DNA of 64,000 nucleotides, from NCBI GenBank assembly GCA_016647705.1, contig CM028328.1:1422501-1486500 (forward strand). The letters are read 5' to 3'. The position numbers were made by a program, and so were the translations under genes. The notes beneath the pieces were generated by a model. That model saw only the letters and a program-made list of their open reading frames with translations, had not been told where the DNA came from and ran no database searches. The DNA comes from Eucommia ulmoides (Eukaryota > Streptophyta > Magnoliopsida > Garryales > Eucommiaceae). How positions within the stretch are numbered: the first letter of the stretch is position 1; each line of letters starts with the position of its first letter. Shown in pieces: positions 1 to 10,314 of the stretch.

Positions 1-699
1 CCTGGATTAACCAATACCAAGATAAATTTGGTGTTAGCTAGTTAATTCCAATTGTATTGGATTAGGTTTTAATTATTCATCAGTTAAAAAACAAGACCAA
101 ATACTAAATAAATATTTGAATTAGAATAAAATTTAATTAAATTAAATAGAAAAAATTAGAGAGAACTCTATTTTTACCATTAAAATTAAAATAGGTCACT
201 ATTTGCAAGTCCATATTGAGAAAACACCACCTATATATTTATTATTTAAGATAAATCTAAATACTTCTCTCACTACATCAATTGCGACATAATAAATGGG
301 AAATGCAAATATTACTGCCTAGCAATAATGAATAGAGATACAAATATTGCTGTACAATAACAAAGTCAACATCAATCTAATGAATGGGGAAATGTAACTG
401 TTACTGTACAACAAACAATTATCATATACCAATTGAATTTTTTTCTAAATTTAAATGGTTATATGGGTATAAAAATAAATTAATAATGGGTTTTGGGGCA
501 TATAATAAAATACCCAATTAACTACTATATATTTAAAAATTTAATTAAATTATTATTTTATTCTTTAATGTCATTCTAATACTACATGTAATTTATTTTG
601 TCACCAAATAATTATTTCATTTCATTACATACTATGTTGTTGTCATTCGCCGTACAAACACGCAACTTAAATTCAAGAAACAGAGGAAGAGAGAGAAAC
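1..699 (-). other. Intron 2 of the pirin-like gene (runs off left edge)
   Basis: No exon could be found here. The donor GTTTCT lies at 694-699 on the minus strand and the rest is AT-rich. The conserved pirin segment that should follow (a PAGFPDHPHRGFE-type block) was searched for by eye on the minus strand and not seen, so the intron is at least 699 bp and the next exon lies outside the window. Confidence 0.6.
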
Positions 700-1007
700 C
701 TGAGAATTCATCCAATACAAGGAAAGGATCAAAGTGTTTGAGGTCAAACCTGCATTAACCCAGACAAGACCCATGAATCAGAACAGATTAATTTCATTCA
801 ATCTGGAGAATCCCGAATCGCGGTTTTAGAAATTCGAGTTTTAAATAAATTTGCCTAACGGGGAATAAGAAGATTCGAGTTTAATTACCTTCCGATGCTC
901 CTTCTGACAATGGCTCCAACTCCTTCATGTTGAGGCCTGGCGAGAAGTTTCTTCACCACTGGACGAAGATTGTTGTCGCCATTGTTATGCATATTTGCTT
1001 CCGGCAT
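700..1007 (-). CDS. Pirin-like protein, first two exons only (partial gene)
   Basis: Two short exons on the minus strand. Exon 1 is 889-1007 (ATG at 1005-1007) and exon 2 is 700-749. The donor is GTAATT (883-888) and the acceptor is TTAATGCAG (ends 750). Exon 1 ends on two bases of an Arg codon that exon 2 completes. The peptide carries RPQHEGVGAIVRRSIGR across the junction, followed by DLKHFDPFLVLDEFS. This is the signature N-terminus of plant pirins, cupin-fold metal-binding nuclear proteins; in Arabidopsis PRN1 is linked to G-protein and ABA signalling. That role is family knowledge, not shown here. The cupin metal-binding histidines lie in later exons outside the window, so activity cannot be judged. 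An alternative in-frame ATG is residue 6. I am confident of the family because the match continues through a spliced junction. Confidence 0.85.
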
Positions 1008-1030
1008 TTTCTCTCTCTAACTCTGCGTTG

Positions 1031-1038
1031 TATTTATA
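1031..1038 (-). promoter_or_regulatory. TATA-like box upstream of the pirin-like gene
   Basis: The minus strand reads TATAAATA here, within a GA/CT-rich promoter. It sits only 24-31 bases before the ATG, so transcription set by it would start almost at the start codon. Either the leader is extremely short or another site is used. Confidence 0.35.
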
Positions 1039-1039
1039 G

Positions 1040-1850
1040 AGAGAGAAGAGGAGAGAGAGAGAGATGGGTAGGAAATTTAGAGAGAGAAAGAGATGGTTAG
1101 GAAATTTAGAGAGAGAGAGAGAGGTGAAGCTTCGTGTTCTCAAGTTTAAATCTTTTGGAAGAAATGTGAAGCTTCAACGAAGTATTTATAGAGAGAGAGA
1201 TAGAAAATTAGGCAATTTAGAGAGAGAGAGAAAATTAGGCAATTTAAGAGAGATGGTTAGACAGATCAAAATTCTGTTTCCGTTCTGAAATATTTTAGGA
1301 TTAAAAACATATTCGGTAACGGTTATTGTGTTAAAAAAAATTATAAAAAATAAAAACAAAGAAATACATTTAGTTATAACAAATGCTCTTTTTTTCTTTA
1401 AATGTACAATAATAAATATACATCTCATAGTCGGTACAGTGATAGTGATATGCGTGTTGGGTGGTGGTCGGCGGATAGAGAGAAATCCAAGACCACTCTA
1501 CAAAGTGTTACACGTTAAGGTGATGGTGGAAATAATTTTGTCAGAGTATATGAGAATCGTCATTTTTTTTTCTCAAGATTCTCGAAGAATTCAGAAAAAA
1601 AATCCCAAAATTTTAGAAACAAAATGTATTTTTTTTTTGTATACTCACGAGTGTCCCTACACCCATACAAGATGTGAAACTAATCTCATTCATCTAGACA
1701 AATATTTTTTCGCAGATTTGAATTATTGACTTTGCAGAGGTCCTTCAACTGCTTTAACTCCAATGGATCTTACTATTTGAACTGTTACACTATGTTTATT
1801 AGATGTGTTTGACAAACGCGTTTTTATGCATTAATTTCAAAATTTTAGTA
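1040..1850. repeat. GA-rich direct repeats and R1-type repeat remnant
   Basis: Between 1050 and 1255 the motif GGNAATTTAGAGAGAGA recurs about five times, with a further copy near 1872-1895. From about 1265 to 1830 the sequence resembles the R1 repeat in EDM2 intron 15 (40262-40712): both have 'attctgtttcc', 'ttcggtaacg..tattgt', 'tctttaaatgta' and 'accaaacgc/gacaaacgcg'-type stretches in the same order. Short ORFs here are low-complexity or repeat-derived. This material sits directly upstream of the pirin-like promoter. Confidence 0.5.
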
Positions 1851-2164
1851 GCGTTCAATAAAAATTAGAAGTAAATTTAGAGAGAGAGAGAGATGGTTGG
1901 GATATTAAGAGAGGGTCAAAGGGGGTGACCACGTGAAGCTTGGTTGAGATCCAGGCACCTTCCTTTTTACCATGACATCGGCATGACGTCATGATGACGA
2001 ACGTTGGGGTTCTTACGTAATGATGACGTCGTGATGATGTGGAGCCCCCCAAAGTGTTAAAAAAAGGTTTGGCAGTGGAAAAATGTTCTTTTTCCCCCTC
2101 ACAAAATTTCAAATACAAACATAAATTTTAAATTGGATAAAATTATACTTTATACCCCTTATAT
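1851..2164. other. Intergenic, no gene seen
   Basis: It contains another GA-rich motif copy (about 1872-1895) and a cluster of TGACGTC/ATGATGACG-type direct repeats at about 1970-2040. Nothing codes convincingly. Confidence 0.4.
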
Positions 2165-2806
2165 TTAGTAAAAAATATATTTTAAACCCTTTAGGTATTA
2201 ACACTTTTCTAAATGGTCCCTCTCCGTTTGAGCGTTTTATTTTAAACCCTCTAAGTATAAACACATTTTTATTTGGTCATTCCGTCAGAAATTTTATCCA
2301 AACTAACAAAATATAGGGGCAAAAAAATCTTTTACTTATTTTAATTTTTTAATAATTTTTTTTGTTCTTCACCTCTATCTCTTCCTCCCTTCCTCCCTCC
2401 CTCCATTTCAAAGGGGGTGAACGCCCCTCATTGCATGGGGGTGAAACATCCCCTGTTGAAGGCGGTGAAAACACCTCGGTAACAGTCACCCCTGTAAAAG
2501 GGAAACCACCCCCTATTCCGGGGGTGATTCCAACCCCGTAACAGGGGGCCGGCAAAGGAGAGAGAAAAAAAAAAGTCAAAACAAAAAAATATATATATAT
2601 ATATTAAAAAATAATTTATAAATAGAAAAATATAAAATGACAGATTTGCTCTCAACATTTGGTTAGTTTTGACAGAATTTTTAATGAAATGACTGAATAA
2701 AAACGTGTTGATATTTAGAGGGTTTAAAATGAAACGCTCAAACGGAAATGGACTATTTAAAAAAGTGTCAATATCTAGAGAGTTTAAAATGTACTTTTTC
2801 TTTATA
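2165..2806. mobile_element. Fold-back / long-TIR MITE-like element
   Basis: The left arm (about 2165-2320) and right arm (about 2640-2806) are inverted copies of each other. Both contain, in matching order, a TTTAAACCCT-type block, ACACTTTT.TAAAT, TCCGTTTGAGCGTTT, ATTTTAAACCCTCTAA and CAAAACTAAC-type blocks. The arms are roughly 150 bp with scattered mismatches. The centre (2410-2560) is unusually GC-rich for this locus and made of small G-run/C-run inverted repeats. No transposase is present. ORFs over it are by-products of the hairpins. Confidence 0.75.
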
Positions 2807-3524
2807 TTTAAGATCAATTTGCAATTTACGCTTTGATTTTAATTTTTTACGTCTAACTGGTCAAATCGACACGTTTTGACAATCTTAGTTGTTTAAGTAA
2901 AAACACGTGTAGCGTAATTGAGGAAAAACTTAAGAGAAAAATCAATAAATGTGATGCGCGTGTTGTCGTTTTGAAAATTAAGATGATCGAAACGTGTTGA
3001 CTGAACCAATTTAAGATAAAATTCAAATTTCAACGGGTAATTTTACGAAAATTAACGCATTAAGGGGTTCATTGACATTGCACTCAAACTTCAGAGATAC
3101 AAATTGTTTTTTAATGAAATAATCTATATATTAAATTATAACATTATTTCAAAGACTTTTTTTTTCCATAAGTGTTGAGAATTTGAGATTGGTTTATGAA
3201 CAACGGTCAGATGAAATTGGATTATATATATATTTTTTTTTAAAAAAATATCCGCTAAAAAATTTGACACCCCACTTTTAAGCTGGTTGAATAAAATTAT
3301 ATTTTACGCTGTTTAAGGTTTATATTTGTATTTAATTTATTTATTTTATTTATTATTTGATGTTATTTTACATTTATAAATTAATAAATCAATATAATAG
3401 TGACTTCAATCACGAGAAAAATCCTAGCATCAACTAACAAATTTATCTTCTTCTTTTTTCCCTTAAATTTCAACTTTATTTTTTTATCAAAATAATAATA
3501 AAAAAAAAAAAAAGAAGAAGAGGA
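2807..3524. other. AT-rich intergenic DNA, no gene seen
   Basis: AT-rich sequence with homopolymer and TA runs. No ORF, RNA gene or clear repeat boundary could be supported. Confidence 0.4.
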
Positions 3525-4446
3525 TTTTGCACTTTGTATCCCCGAAATTTAAAAAAAAAAATTCACTTGAAGTATCCAAATCGTGTCAAGTTAGTCTAAA
3601 TTAGGGATGACAAAAAAAATCGAACCGACGGGTAACTGAGAGAAACTGAACCAAATGGTCTGGGTTGAAACCGATTAAATGGTTTTGGTTTTGGTTTTGG
3701 TTTTAAAAGATTTAGAAACCGAAGCGATTTTAGTTCTAGTTTTGGTTTTGGGATAATAACCGAGTAACCGAACCACGTGACCGATATATATATATATATA
3801 TATTTAGTATTTATAGTTTCATCTCTATTTTTATTTATTTACACTTTTAACCCTTTTAGTTTACACTTTAATTGATTTTTAATTTATATTGAAGATTGTT
3901 TTCATGTAGTTGGTTTCGCAAATTGTATGATTTTGAAGAATATTTTTATGTAGTTGATTTTGCTATTGGTTTTTAGTTATTTTAAAGAGTATATGATTTG
4001 GGGAATGTTTAGAATTAATAGTGAATTGTGATTCGTGGTTGCGATTTTGGTTTTTTATAAAATTTTAAAATCTTAAATGGTTTCGTGATTTTGGTTTTGG
4101 CTAAAATTAAACGGTCCGGTTTTAAAACCGTTGAAAAAAAACTGGCGGTTTTTATTTTGGTTTTGGTTTTACATATCTTAAACGGTTTTGATTTTGGTTT
4201 TGTATGAAACCGAGTCAAACCCTAACCGTTGACATCCCTAGTCTCAATCGGTAACTCAAATATTTTTATAACAGAAATCAGTCACGTGATATATACGGAA
4301 TCACCGTCGTGGATGAATTCCATCATAAAAAATAACGAAAGAATTGATTTGACGCGATTTGGATATAGAGTTTAACGTGTTCAATTTAAAAGAATAGAAG
4401 CTAAAGTGGAATTTCTCTTAAATATTTGGGGTATAAAGTGCAAAAA
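3525..4446. mobile_element. MITE-like element, family M1 copy a
   Basis: The ends are inverted: TTTTGCACTTTGTATCCCC at left, and at right the reverse complement of a TTTTTGCACTTTATACCCC end. The same ends recur in five other places (10135-10517, 32293-32601, 32683-33545, 43980-44657, 47308-47623). No transposase is encoded. This copy is split by another element (3602-4240). Confidence 0.6.
3602..4240. mobile_element. Nested MITE-like element (TAGGGATG termini)
   Basis: It begins TAGGGATGACAA and ends TTGACATCCCTA, giving terminal inverted repeats of about 12 bp with one mismatch. The interior is made of reiterated 'accgaacc', 'tttggttttggtttt' and 'aaaccg' motifs. It lies inside M1 copy a and therefore inserted later. 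The ORF on its minus strand is a by-product of the TTTTGG repeats. Confidence 0.6.
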
Positions 4447-5560
4447 GCTCTAAAAAAAACTATTTTGCAGGCCAAGTGAAAGATTCAGCAACGCCTAAGC
4501 ATGACGCACAGACAAACCGTTGTGTATATATAGATATAGAGAGAGAAACCGTTGAACTTGAAGAGAGAGAGTAGATATATATATATGTAATACAGATGGA
4601 TATAACCTGTGAAAGACTTTTCAACCTCCTAAAAAATGATGATATAAGCAATATCAAACTATGACAACTACAAAAACTCTCTCTCTATAATTAATTAAAT
4701 ATAGGAAAAATTACCGTAAACTAGCGAAAATAATTGTACCGATCACTCCCACATGCGGTAGAATAAACCAGGAGGTCCCGCCGGTGAGTTTCTTTGAACT
4801 GATAACTCCCGTTTTCAAACACGGTCGGCCGCGAGATTATAGATTTACCCCTCCCGGTGGTTCACAATCACCACATGCCAGATCGGATTTTGAAATCGGA
4901 TTTCAAAGAGATTGCCGCAGTGAATCCATGCATCGTTGTCGTCGTTGGTGTTCTGGAGAAGATCGACGAGTGGATCAGCCATGAATCTGAAGATGTTCAT
5001 GGCTGCAGATCAGCAGAAATCGGAGATGAAATTGAGGGCGGTGATTTGGGAAAGGAAAAAATGCAGAGAGGAGAGAGAAATTGTAGTAAGAGAAACGTAA
5101 GCCTGTATTAATATTACATGTAACATCCCCTTAAAATATAATGAGAGAAATATGGATTTATGTTAATGAGAGAAATTGAAAATCGCATGTTACATGTAGC
5201 ATCCCCTAAAATATCAATGTAATATGTAACATCCACATAAAAATATATTTTGCATGTAACATCGACTGAAAATAATTATTGATATAGATGTTACATGTAA
5301 CATCTATTACAAATATGTTTTAAAATAATTAATAATTATATATAGATGTTACATATAACATCCATTGAAAATATTTTTTCATGTAACATCCACTGAAAAT
5401 ACTGATTAATATGATGTAAAAATATTAATTTTTCAATTATAGAACCGTGAAAAAATTCTCTTTTTATATGAAAAGTTACATTCTCATTAAATAATGGTAT
5501 TTTGGTCAGAAAATGGCAAAAGTAGCCACCGGTTTAAAAAAAAACAACTGGGCTAGACAT
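4447..5560. mobile_element. Unclassified transposon-like region with TGTTACATGTAACA motifs
   Basis: From about 4705 (GGAAAAATTACCG) to about 5480 the sequence is organised as an end segment, a GC-richer pseudo-coding segment (4780-5090) and then repeated palindromic TGTTACATGTAACATC motifs (5110-5400). The same components occur in mirror order at 7619-8835, where the sequence ends CCGGTAATTTTTCC. I read the two as copies of one DNA-transposon-like family in opposite orientations. No transposase is recognised, and the 66- and 84-residue ORFs match nothing I know. Confidence 0.45.
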
Positions 5561-6398
5561 GCAACTCCTATGGTGGCGGTGTAGGAGTTGTAGCCACCAT
5601 AGGCGGCAACGGTGAGTATTGAGGTTCAAATGGCAATGGCAGCTCAATTTTCGTCTGCCACCATAAGAACTGAATATCGCTTATCTCTAGACATTGATTC
5701 CTCGCCATAAACCATAATTAGAATTATTATCTATAGGGCGGTCCTTGGTCCCTCTCAACCCTCAAAATTAGCTCATAAGATAAGATTTTTTCTCACACTT
5801 ATAACCTGACTATCAACCTCTTTCACATCCAATATAGAATAAACCTAACAATCTTTTCCTCACACTTCGAGTTTTTGGTCAGTTATCTCTTAACCAGTCT
5901 CTTTCTTTGTGGCTATTGAACCAAATACGTTTACACAAATGTTTATCGAACGCTAATGACATGTTTTTTTCTTTTTAATTAACAATTATTTTTTGACAAA
6001 TTTAACAAACAAATTGCAACCTCTTTTTTAACCAGAAGAAAACGTACAACAAATCAAACTAAAGCCATGATTAGCATTCAATAATTGAGTTAACCCAAGC
6101 GGGGTAAACAAGTTCAATATATATATATATGTATACATATATATATATATATATATTGTGAAGATCAATGAATAACATGAAAAGTCTAGAGAAAAAAGAG
6201 AAACGACGGCTAGGGTTTATTATCTCTGAATAATGAATACAAGAATACTGAACTGAAAATCTAGGAAATAAAGACTTATATAAGCGTATAATGAAAACCT
6301 AGAAAATAAGTAAAAAACTATTCTACCCTTACTAAATAATAATAATAAACCCGAGTAACTCTAATAATATATATATATATTTTATTTATTTATTTATT
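5561..6398. other. Intergenic, 3' side of the lipid-transfer gene
   Basis: It holds a short inverted repeat around 'caactcctatggtggc' (5565-5605), TA microsatellites at about 6118-6158 and 6365-6380, and otherwise AT-rich sequence. No gene was seen. Confidence 0.4.
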
Positions 6399-6713
6399 TC
6401 ATTTTTTGCATATCCGTGGAGGTTTAAGGCCGCATTTCTTCGGCAAAGCCATGGCGTTCGCCGGATCGACCCCAAGCTTGATAAGCTCCGGCTTGTATTT
6501 ACACAGACACCCCAAATCCGCCTTGCGTATGACGCCGCAGCATTCCTCCGTCGGCGCCGGAGGCGACTTTCCTGTTATCGCCGGCAGGCACTGAACCAGA
6601 TCATCCACCGCGACTTTGCAAATCCCAGACTCTTTGTCTCCACGCGCGGCCGCAAGGACCGCCATCACCACCAGAAATTGCACCGCCGCCGTCGTCATGC
6701 TGGGTTTGGCCAT
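6399..6713 (-). CDS. DIR1-like non-specific lipid-transfer protein
   Basis: An intronless gene for 104 residues. Residues 1-25 form a signal peptide (hydrophobic core FLVVMAVLAAA), so the product is secreted to the apoplast. The mature part has exactly eight cysteines, at 32, 42, 58, 59, 69, 71, 94 and 102, in the C-C-CC-CXC-C-C order of the plant 8-cysteine motif. These would form four disulphides around a lipid-binding tunnel. The CLCKYK and GVDPANAMALPKKCGL stretches are typical of the DIR1/DIR1-like subgroup, whose Arabidopsis founder carries the systemic acquired resistance signal. That exact role is inference here. The ATG at 6711-6713 follows a TATA box at 6780-6786 at normal spacing. 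The body is GC-rich against AT-rich surroundings, as expected for a real gene. Confidence 0.9.
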   Translation of the reverse strand: MAKPSMTTAAVQFLVVMAVLAAARGDKESGICKVAVDDLVQCLPAITGKSPPAPTEECCGVIRKADLGCLCKYKPELIKLGVDPANAMALPKKCGLKPPRICKK

Positions 6714-6779
6714 TCCTTTTTTTCTCCTCGGAAAACAACCCTTTGATTTCGACGATCACAAACCGTGATCGGAGTTGGA

Positions 6780-6786
6780 TTTTATA
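6780..6786 (-). promoter_or_regulatory. TATA box of the lipid-transfer gene
   Basis: The minus strand reads TATAAAA about 67 bases before the ATG, which predicts a leader of roughly 35-40 nt. Confidence 0.6.
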
Positions 6787-6835
6787 GCGGAAAAAAGAAG
6801 TGGGTTTCGTCGGAATCGGAATCGGAATTATTCGC

Positions 6836-6841
6836 CACGTG
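6836..6841 (-). promoter_or_regulatory. G-box CACGTG upstream of the lipid-transfer gene
   Basis: A perfect palindromic CACGTG lies about 50 bp upstream of the TATA box. G-boxes bind bZIP/bHLH factors in ABA, light and defence promoters. The position suits a functional element, but use is inferred. Confidence 0.45.
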
Positions 6842-6849
6842 AATTTTTG

Positions 6850-7113
6850 TTTGATTCTCTGGTGTAATGTCGGCGGGGGGGCGCCATGTGAGGTTACCCT
6901 GCATTTTCCGGTGGCCGGTTTGGATTTTAGGGAAGAAGGAATCTCTCAATGTCTTATTTAAGGGTGCCTTTATATTTTTTTATCATATAAATATTTAAAA
7001 TAAATAAATTAATTAAACAACAATTAAGTCTTTATCCCTCTTAAGTATGGTCGGCTACATTAATCCGTTTACGCCATCACGAACGGTTAAGAGTCATCCC
7101 TTCAGTCAGATTC

Positions 7114-7178
<65 letters not shown>

Positions 7179-7618
7179 ATTTCATCAATTTCAATTAAAA
7201 CTTTGAATGAAAAATTTAATCCTATACATTTTTAGAATATTCTATTACTTTAAAAGAAAAAATAGTTTATGACGTTTAATTTTTTTGAAGTAGAGAGGTA
7301 TAGTAATAATTAAGTACAGTAGAGGAGGATAAAAGACAATTTACTCATTTTTTTAAGGAACGCTGACTGAACAGTTCTAAAAGGTACAAGAAACTATCAA
7401 TTAAATCCTCTCATCTTTCCATGCACCAAGCGGTCCTTTTGTCATTTATATGACGAAAATATCTCTCTTGTGTAAATTTCAATACTAACGTCAAAACATA
7501 TGGATTTTTTCGTAGTTTCTGATGTCGTAAAACTAATATTTTACATTGCATTAATCAGTAAAATGTCATATTTTCTACGATATATTAATCATATTTTTTT
7601 GACGTGTGGATCGTATTA
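6850..7618. other. Intergenic with poly-A/TA microsatellite
   Basis: A long A-run followed by (TA)n occupies about 7120-7174. The remainder is AT-rich sequence with no coding signal. Confidence 0.45.
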
Positions 7619-8372
7619 TGTGTGGATGTTACATGTAACATTAAATGTAACAATGTAACACTGTCTAATATTAACCAATCTCAAAAAATATTTTCAATGG
7701 ATGTTACATGTAATATTTATAATCAATGATTATTTTAAAACATATTTTTAATAGATATTAAATGTAAACATCTATATCAATAATTATTTCTAATTGATGT
7801 TACATGCAAAACATATTTTTATGTAGATGTTATATGTGATATTTATATTTCAGGGGATGTTACATGTAACATTAATGTGATTTCTAATTTTTCTCATTAA
7901 TACACTTATAACATCTATTTTTCATAGGATGTTACATGTAACATTAATGCGATTTTCAATTTATCTTATTAACACAATTGTAACATCTATATTTCAGAAG
8001 ATGTTGCATGTAACATTAATGTGATTTTCAATTTCTCTCACTAACACATATAATATCTATATTTCAGATGATGTTACATGTAACATTAATCTGATTTTCA
8101 ATTTGTATCACTAACACATATCATTATATTTCAAGGGTCAGGGGATGTTACATGTAACATTAATCCGATTTTCAATTTCTCTCACTAACACACATGTTAC
8201 ATCTATATTTCAAATGATGTTATACGTAAAATTAATCCGATTTCCAATATCTATTACTAACACATACCGCTATATTTCAAGAGTCAGAGGATGTTACATG
8301 TAACATTAATCTGATTTTTAATTTCTATCACCAACACAGACCACTATATTTCACGGGGTTGTTATATGTAAC
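7619..8372. repeat. Tandem array of about 70-75 bp units with a palindromic core
   Basis: Each unit opens with GATGTTACATGTAACATT, continues with an 'AATCTGATTTTCAATTTCT' stretch and 'ACTAACACATAT', and closes with 'ATATTTCA'. Unit starts are seen near 7855, 7928, 8000, 8069, 8145, 8214, 8288 and 8358. More diverged copies lie upstream to about 7619. The core ATGTTACATGTAACAT is a perfect 16-bp palindrome, so every unit can form a hairpin or bind a dimeric protein. It is not CRISPR-like: the spacing sequence is repeated too. Confidence 0.8.
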
Positions 8373-8840
8373 ATTATAGGAGTGCAATGTGTAAATAGTC
8401 AAAAAAAACTCCAAATGCTTTAATACCCCGTTCATAATTTCTCTCTCTTTAAATAAAAAAAATCTCAGCAGATTGAAAATAAAGTATAAATAAGATGACA
8501 ACATCCATTGAAATACTCGGATCTGAGTTGCGAAAGTAGTGGAGAAATCGGATTTGAACGGCAACGGTGGAGAAGGTATCAGCGATAATGGGAAAGGTAT
8601 CGGATCTGGACTGCGACAGCGGGAGTGCGTCGGATCTCGACAGTGATAGTGGCAAGGCGATGCTCTCGCGAAATTACGGGAGGGGCATTTCGATAATTTC
8701 ATCGCCGACCGTTTTTGAAAAAAGGACCAATCGGTGCAAGAAATCGCAGGCATGGGAGTTCTTGATGTAAGAAAATGGATGTGGATTTTATTGGTAGTTT
8801 CACGCTAAATGTGGGATTCCCGGTAATTTTTCCTTTTTTT
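8373..8840. mobile_element. Terminal part of the transposon-like element linked to the array
   Basis: A GC-richer segment (8540-8760), with several short overlapping ORFs on both strands, runs into a terminus CCGGTAATTTTTCC at about 8820-8833. That terminus is the inverted counterpart of GGAAAAATTACCG at 4704. No known protein domain is visible. I treat it as the opposite-orientation copy of the 4447-5560 element. Confidence 0.4.
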
Positions 8841-10134
8841 AATGTATATATTTTTTTGAATTTTTTATTTTTGAGACCGGGGTTGCCTGTCTACGTAGAC
8901 CCAAAGTTTTGCTAGATTAGACATTTGATCCCTCAAGTTATACATTTGTTTCAATCTCATGACTTTGTATTTGAATCTTTTTCGGATAAATTATCTTTTT
9001 TTATGTAATCTATTTTCTAATTATCACTTTACCCTCTCATTTCAAAAAGATGCACATTTTTATTTTGAACAAAGTGATCAACTAATTTTTTCTGTTTAAA
9101 TTAATGAAATATTTAAAATTTTCATCCAATTTTTAGATGAAATAAATGATTTTTTATTTTTTATTTTTTTTTTTCATCCAAAATTGGATGATCCCATCAA
9201 TTTGTAAGCATGTTTTGTTAATTTAAACGAAAAAAAAAAAAAAAAATATCTCTTCGTTCAAAATATAAATATGTAAAATATAATTTTTTGAAATAGATAG
9301 AGTTGAAGTGATAATTAAACAAAGTAAACAGTGATAAAACACAATTTATGTATGTCATTTCATCACGCCACTGAATATAAAACTTTTTTTTTTCTAACTT
9401 TTTTCTGACAACGATTTAAGAAAAAGTTAAAAACACAAGTCATTTGCGGTTTTTATTAAAACACAAATGATTACCGTGATCATTGTCTCAAATATAAGAG
9501 ATGTCATTGATAATTTTCATATAAATAATTCTATTTTGACCCCCAGATTTAAAATTTTTGACTTCGCGCCTCGCCTTACCGTTTATGTTCCCAATAATTT
9601 GGAGAACAGAAACAGTTATATGAGAAGAAATACAGCAACCAATTCATTTCTCAATCTAATCTCAATGAATAATAGCAAGAAAAACAAAGTATTTACATGA
9701 ACTTTTACATCCTATTAATTTGTTCCCACAATTTGTTTTACATTCATGATAAACTAAAAGATGAAAAACAAACTTTTCCATTAAAAAAAAAATTAAAAAA
9801 AATATTGTCCGAGACGATGTCAAAGAACGGTGAAGGTTAGCATTAACAAGCACGTCTGCAAAAGGGAAATGTGTTTCATAAGTTTGTTTAGTGTTTCTGT
9901 TCCCAGTTTTATGATTAAAAAAAATTTGAAGAACAAAAAACACTAACTAAACGGGGCATAAGCAAATTTAGACATATAATTTAATAAAAAAATAAGAAAA
10001 AAACCGTAGGGGGTCCGTTTGGATGTCTAAATTTTCCTATTTTATGAATTATCTTATTTTTTATGAATTGATTTGTATATTTATGCATTTACCTATTAGT
10101 TATTCAAATTCTTCGCACGTTGTTTATTAGAACC
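8841..10134. other. AT-rich intergenic DNA with degenerate repeats
   Basis: It contains a sequence at 8920-8990 resembling the end of the M5 element (60277-60663), and R1-type 'tagtgtttctgttccc' / 'aacactaactaaacg' sequence at about 9870-9955. No gene was seen. Confidence 0.4.
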
Positions 10135-10272
10135 AAGAATATATGCCCTGAAGTTTGACCGTTATTTCACTTCGGTCCCAATGTTTCAATTTGAACACAC
10201 AATACCCCAAAATTCCGTAATCATCTCACTTCAATCCAAATCAATGTCCCCATTATGGCCAATTCTAGGAGA

Positions 10273-10314
<42 letters not shown>

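Noticed and set aside
4015-4218. 67-residue Lys/Pro/Thr ORF
   Set aside because: By-product of TTTTGG repeats in the nested MITE.
4784-5111. 66- and 84-residue ORFs that could be a small gene
   Set aside because: They overlap in different frames, match no family I recognise, and lie in a transposon-like unit with a mirror copy at 8373-8840.
7619-8372. CRISPR-like regular repeats
   Set aside because: The inter-palindrome sequence is itself repeated, there are no unique spacers, and the genome is eukaryotic.
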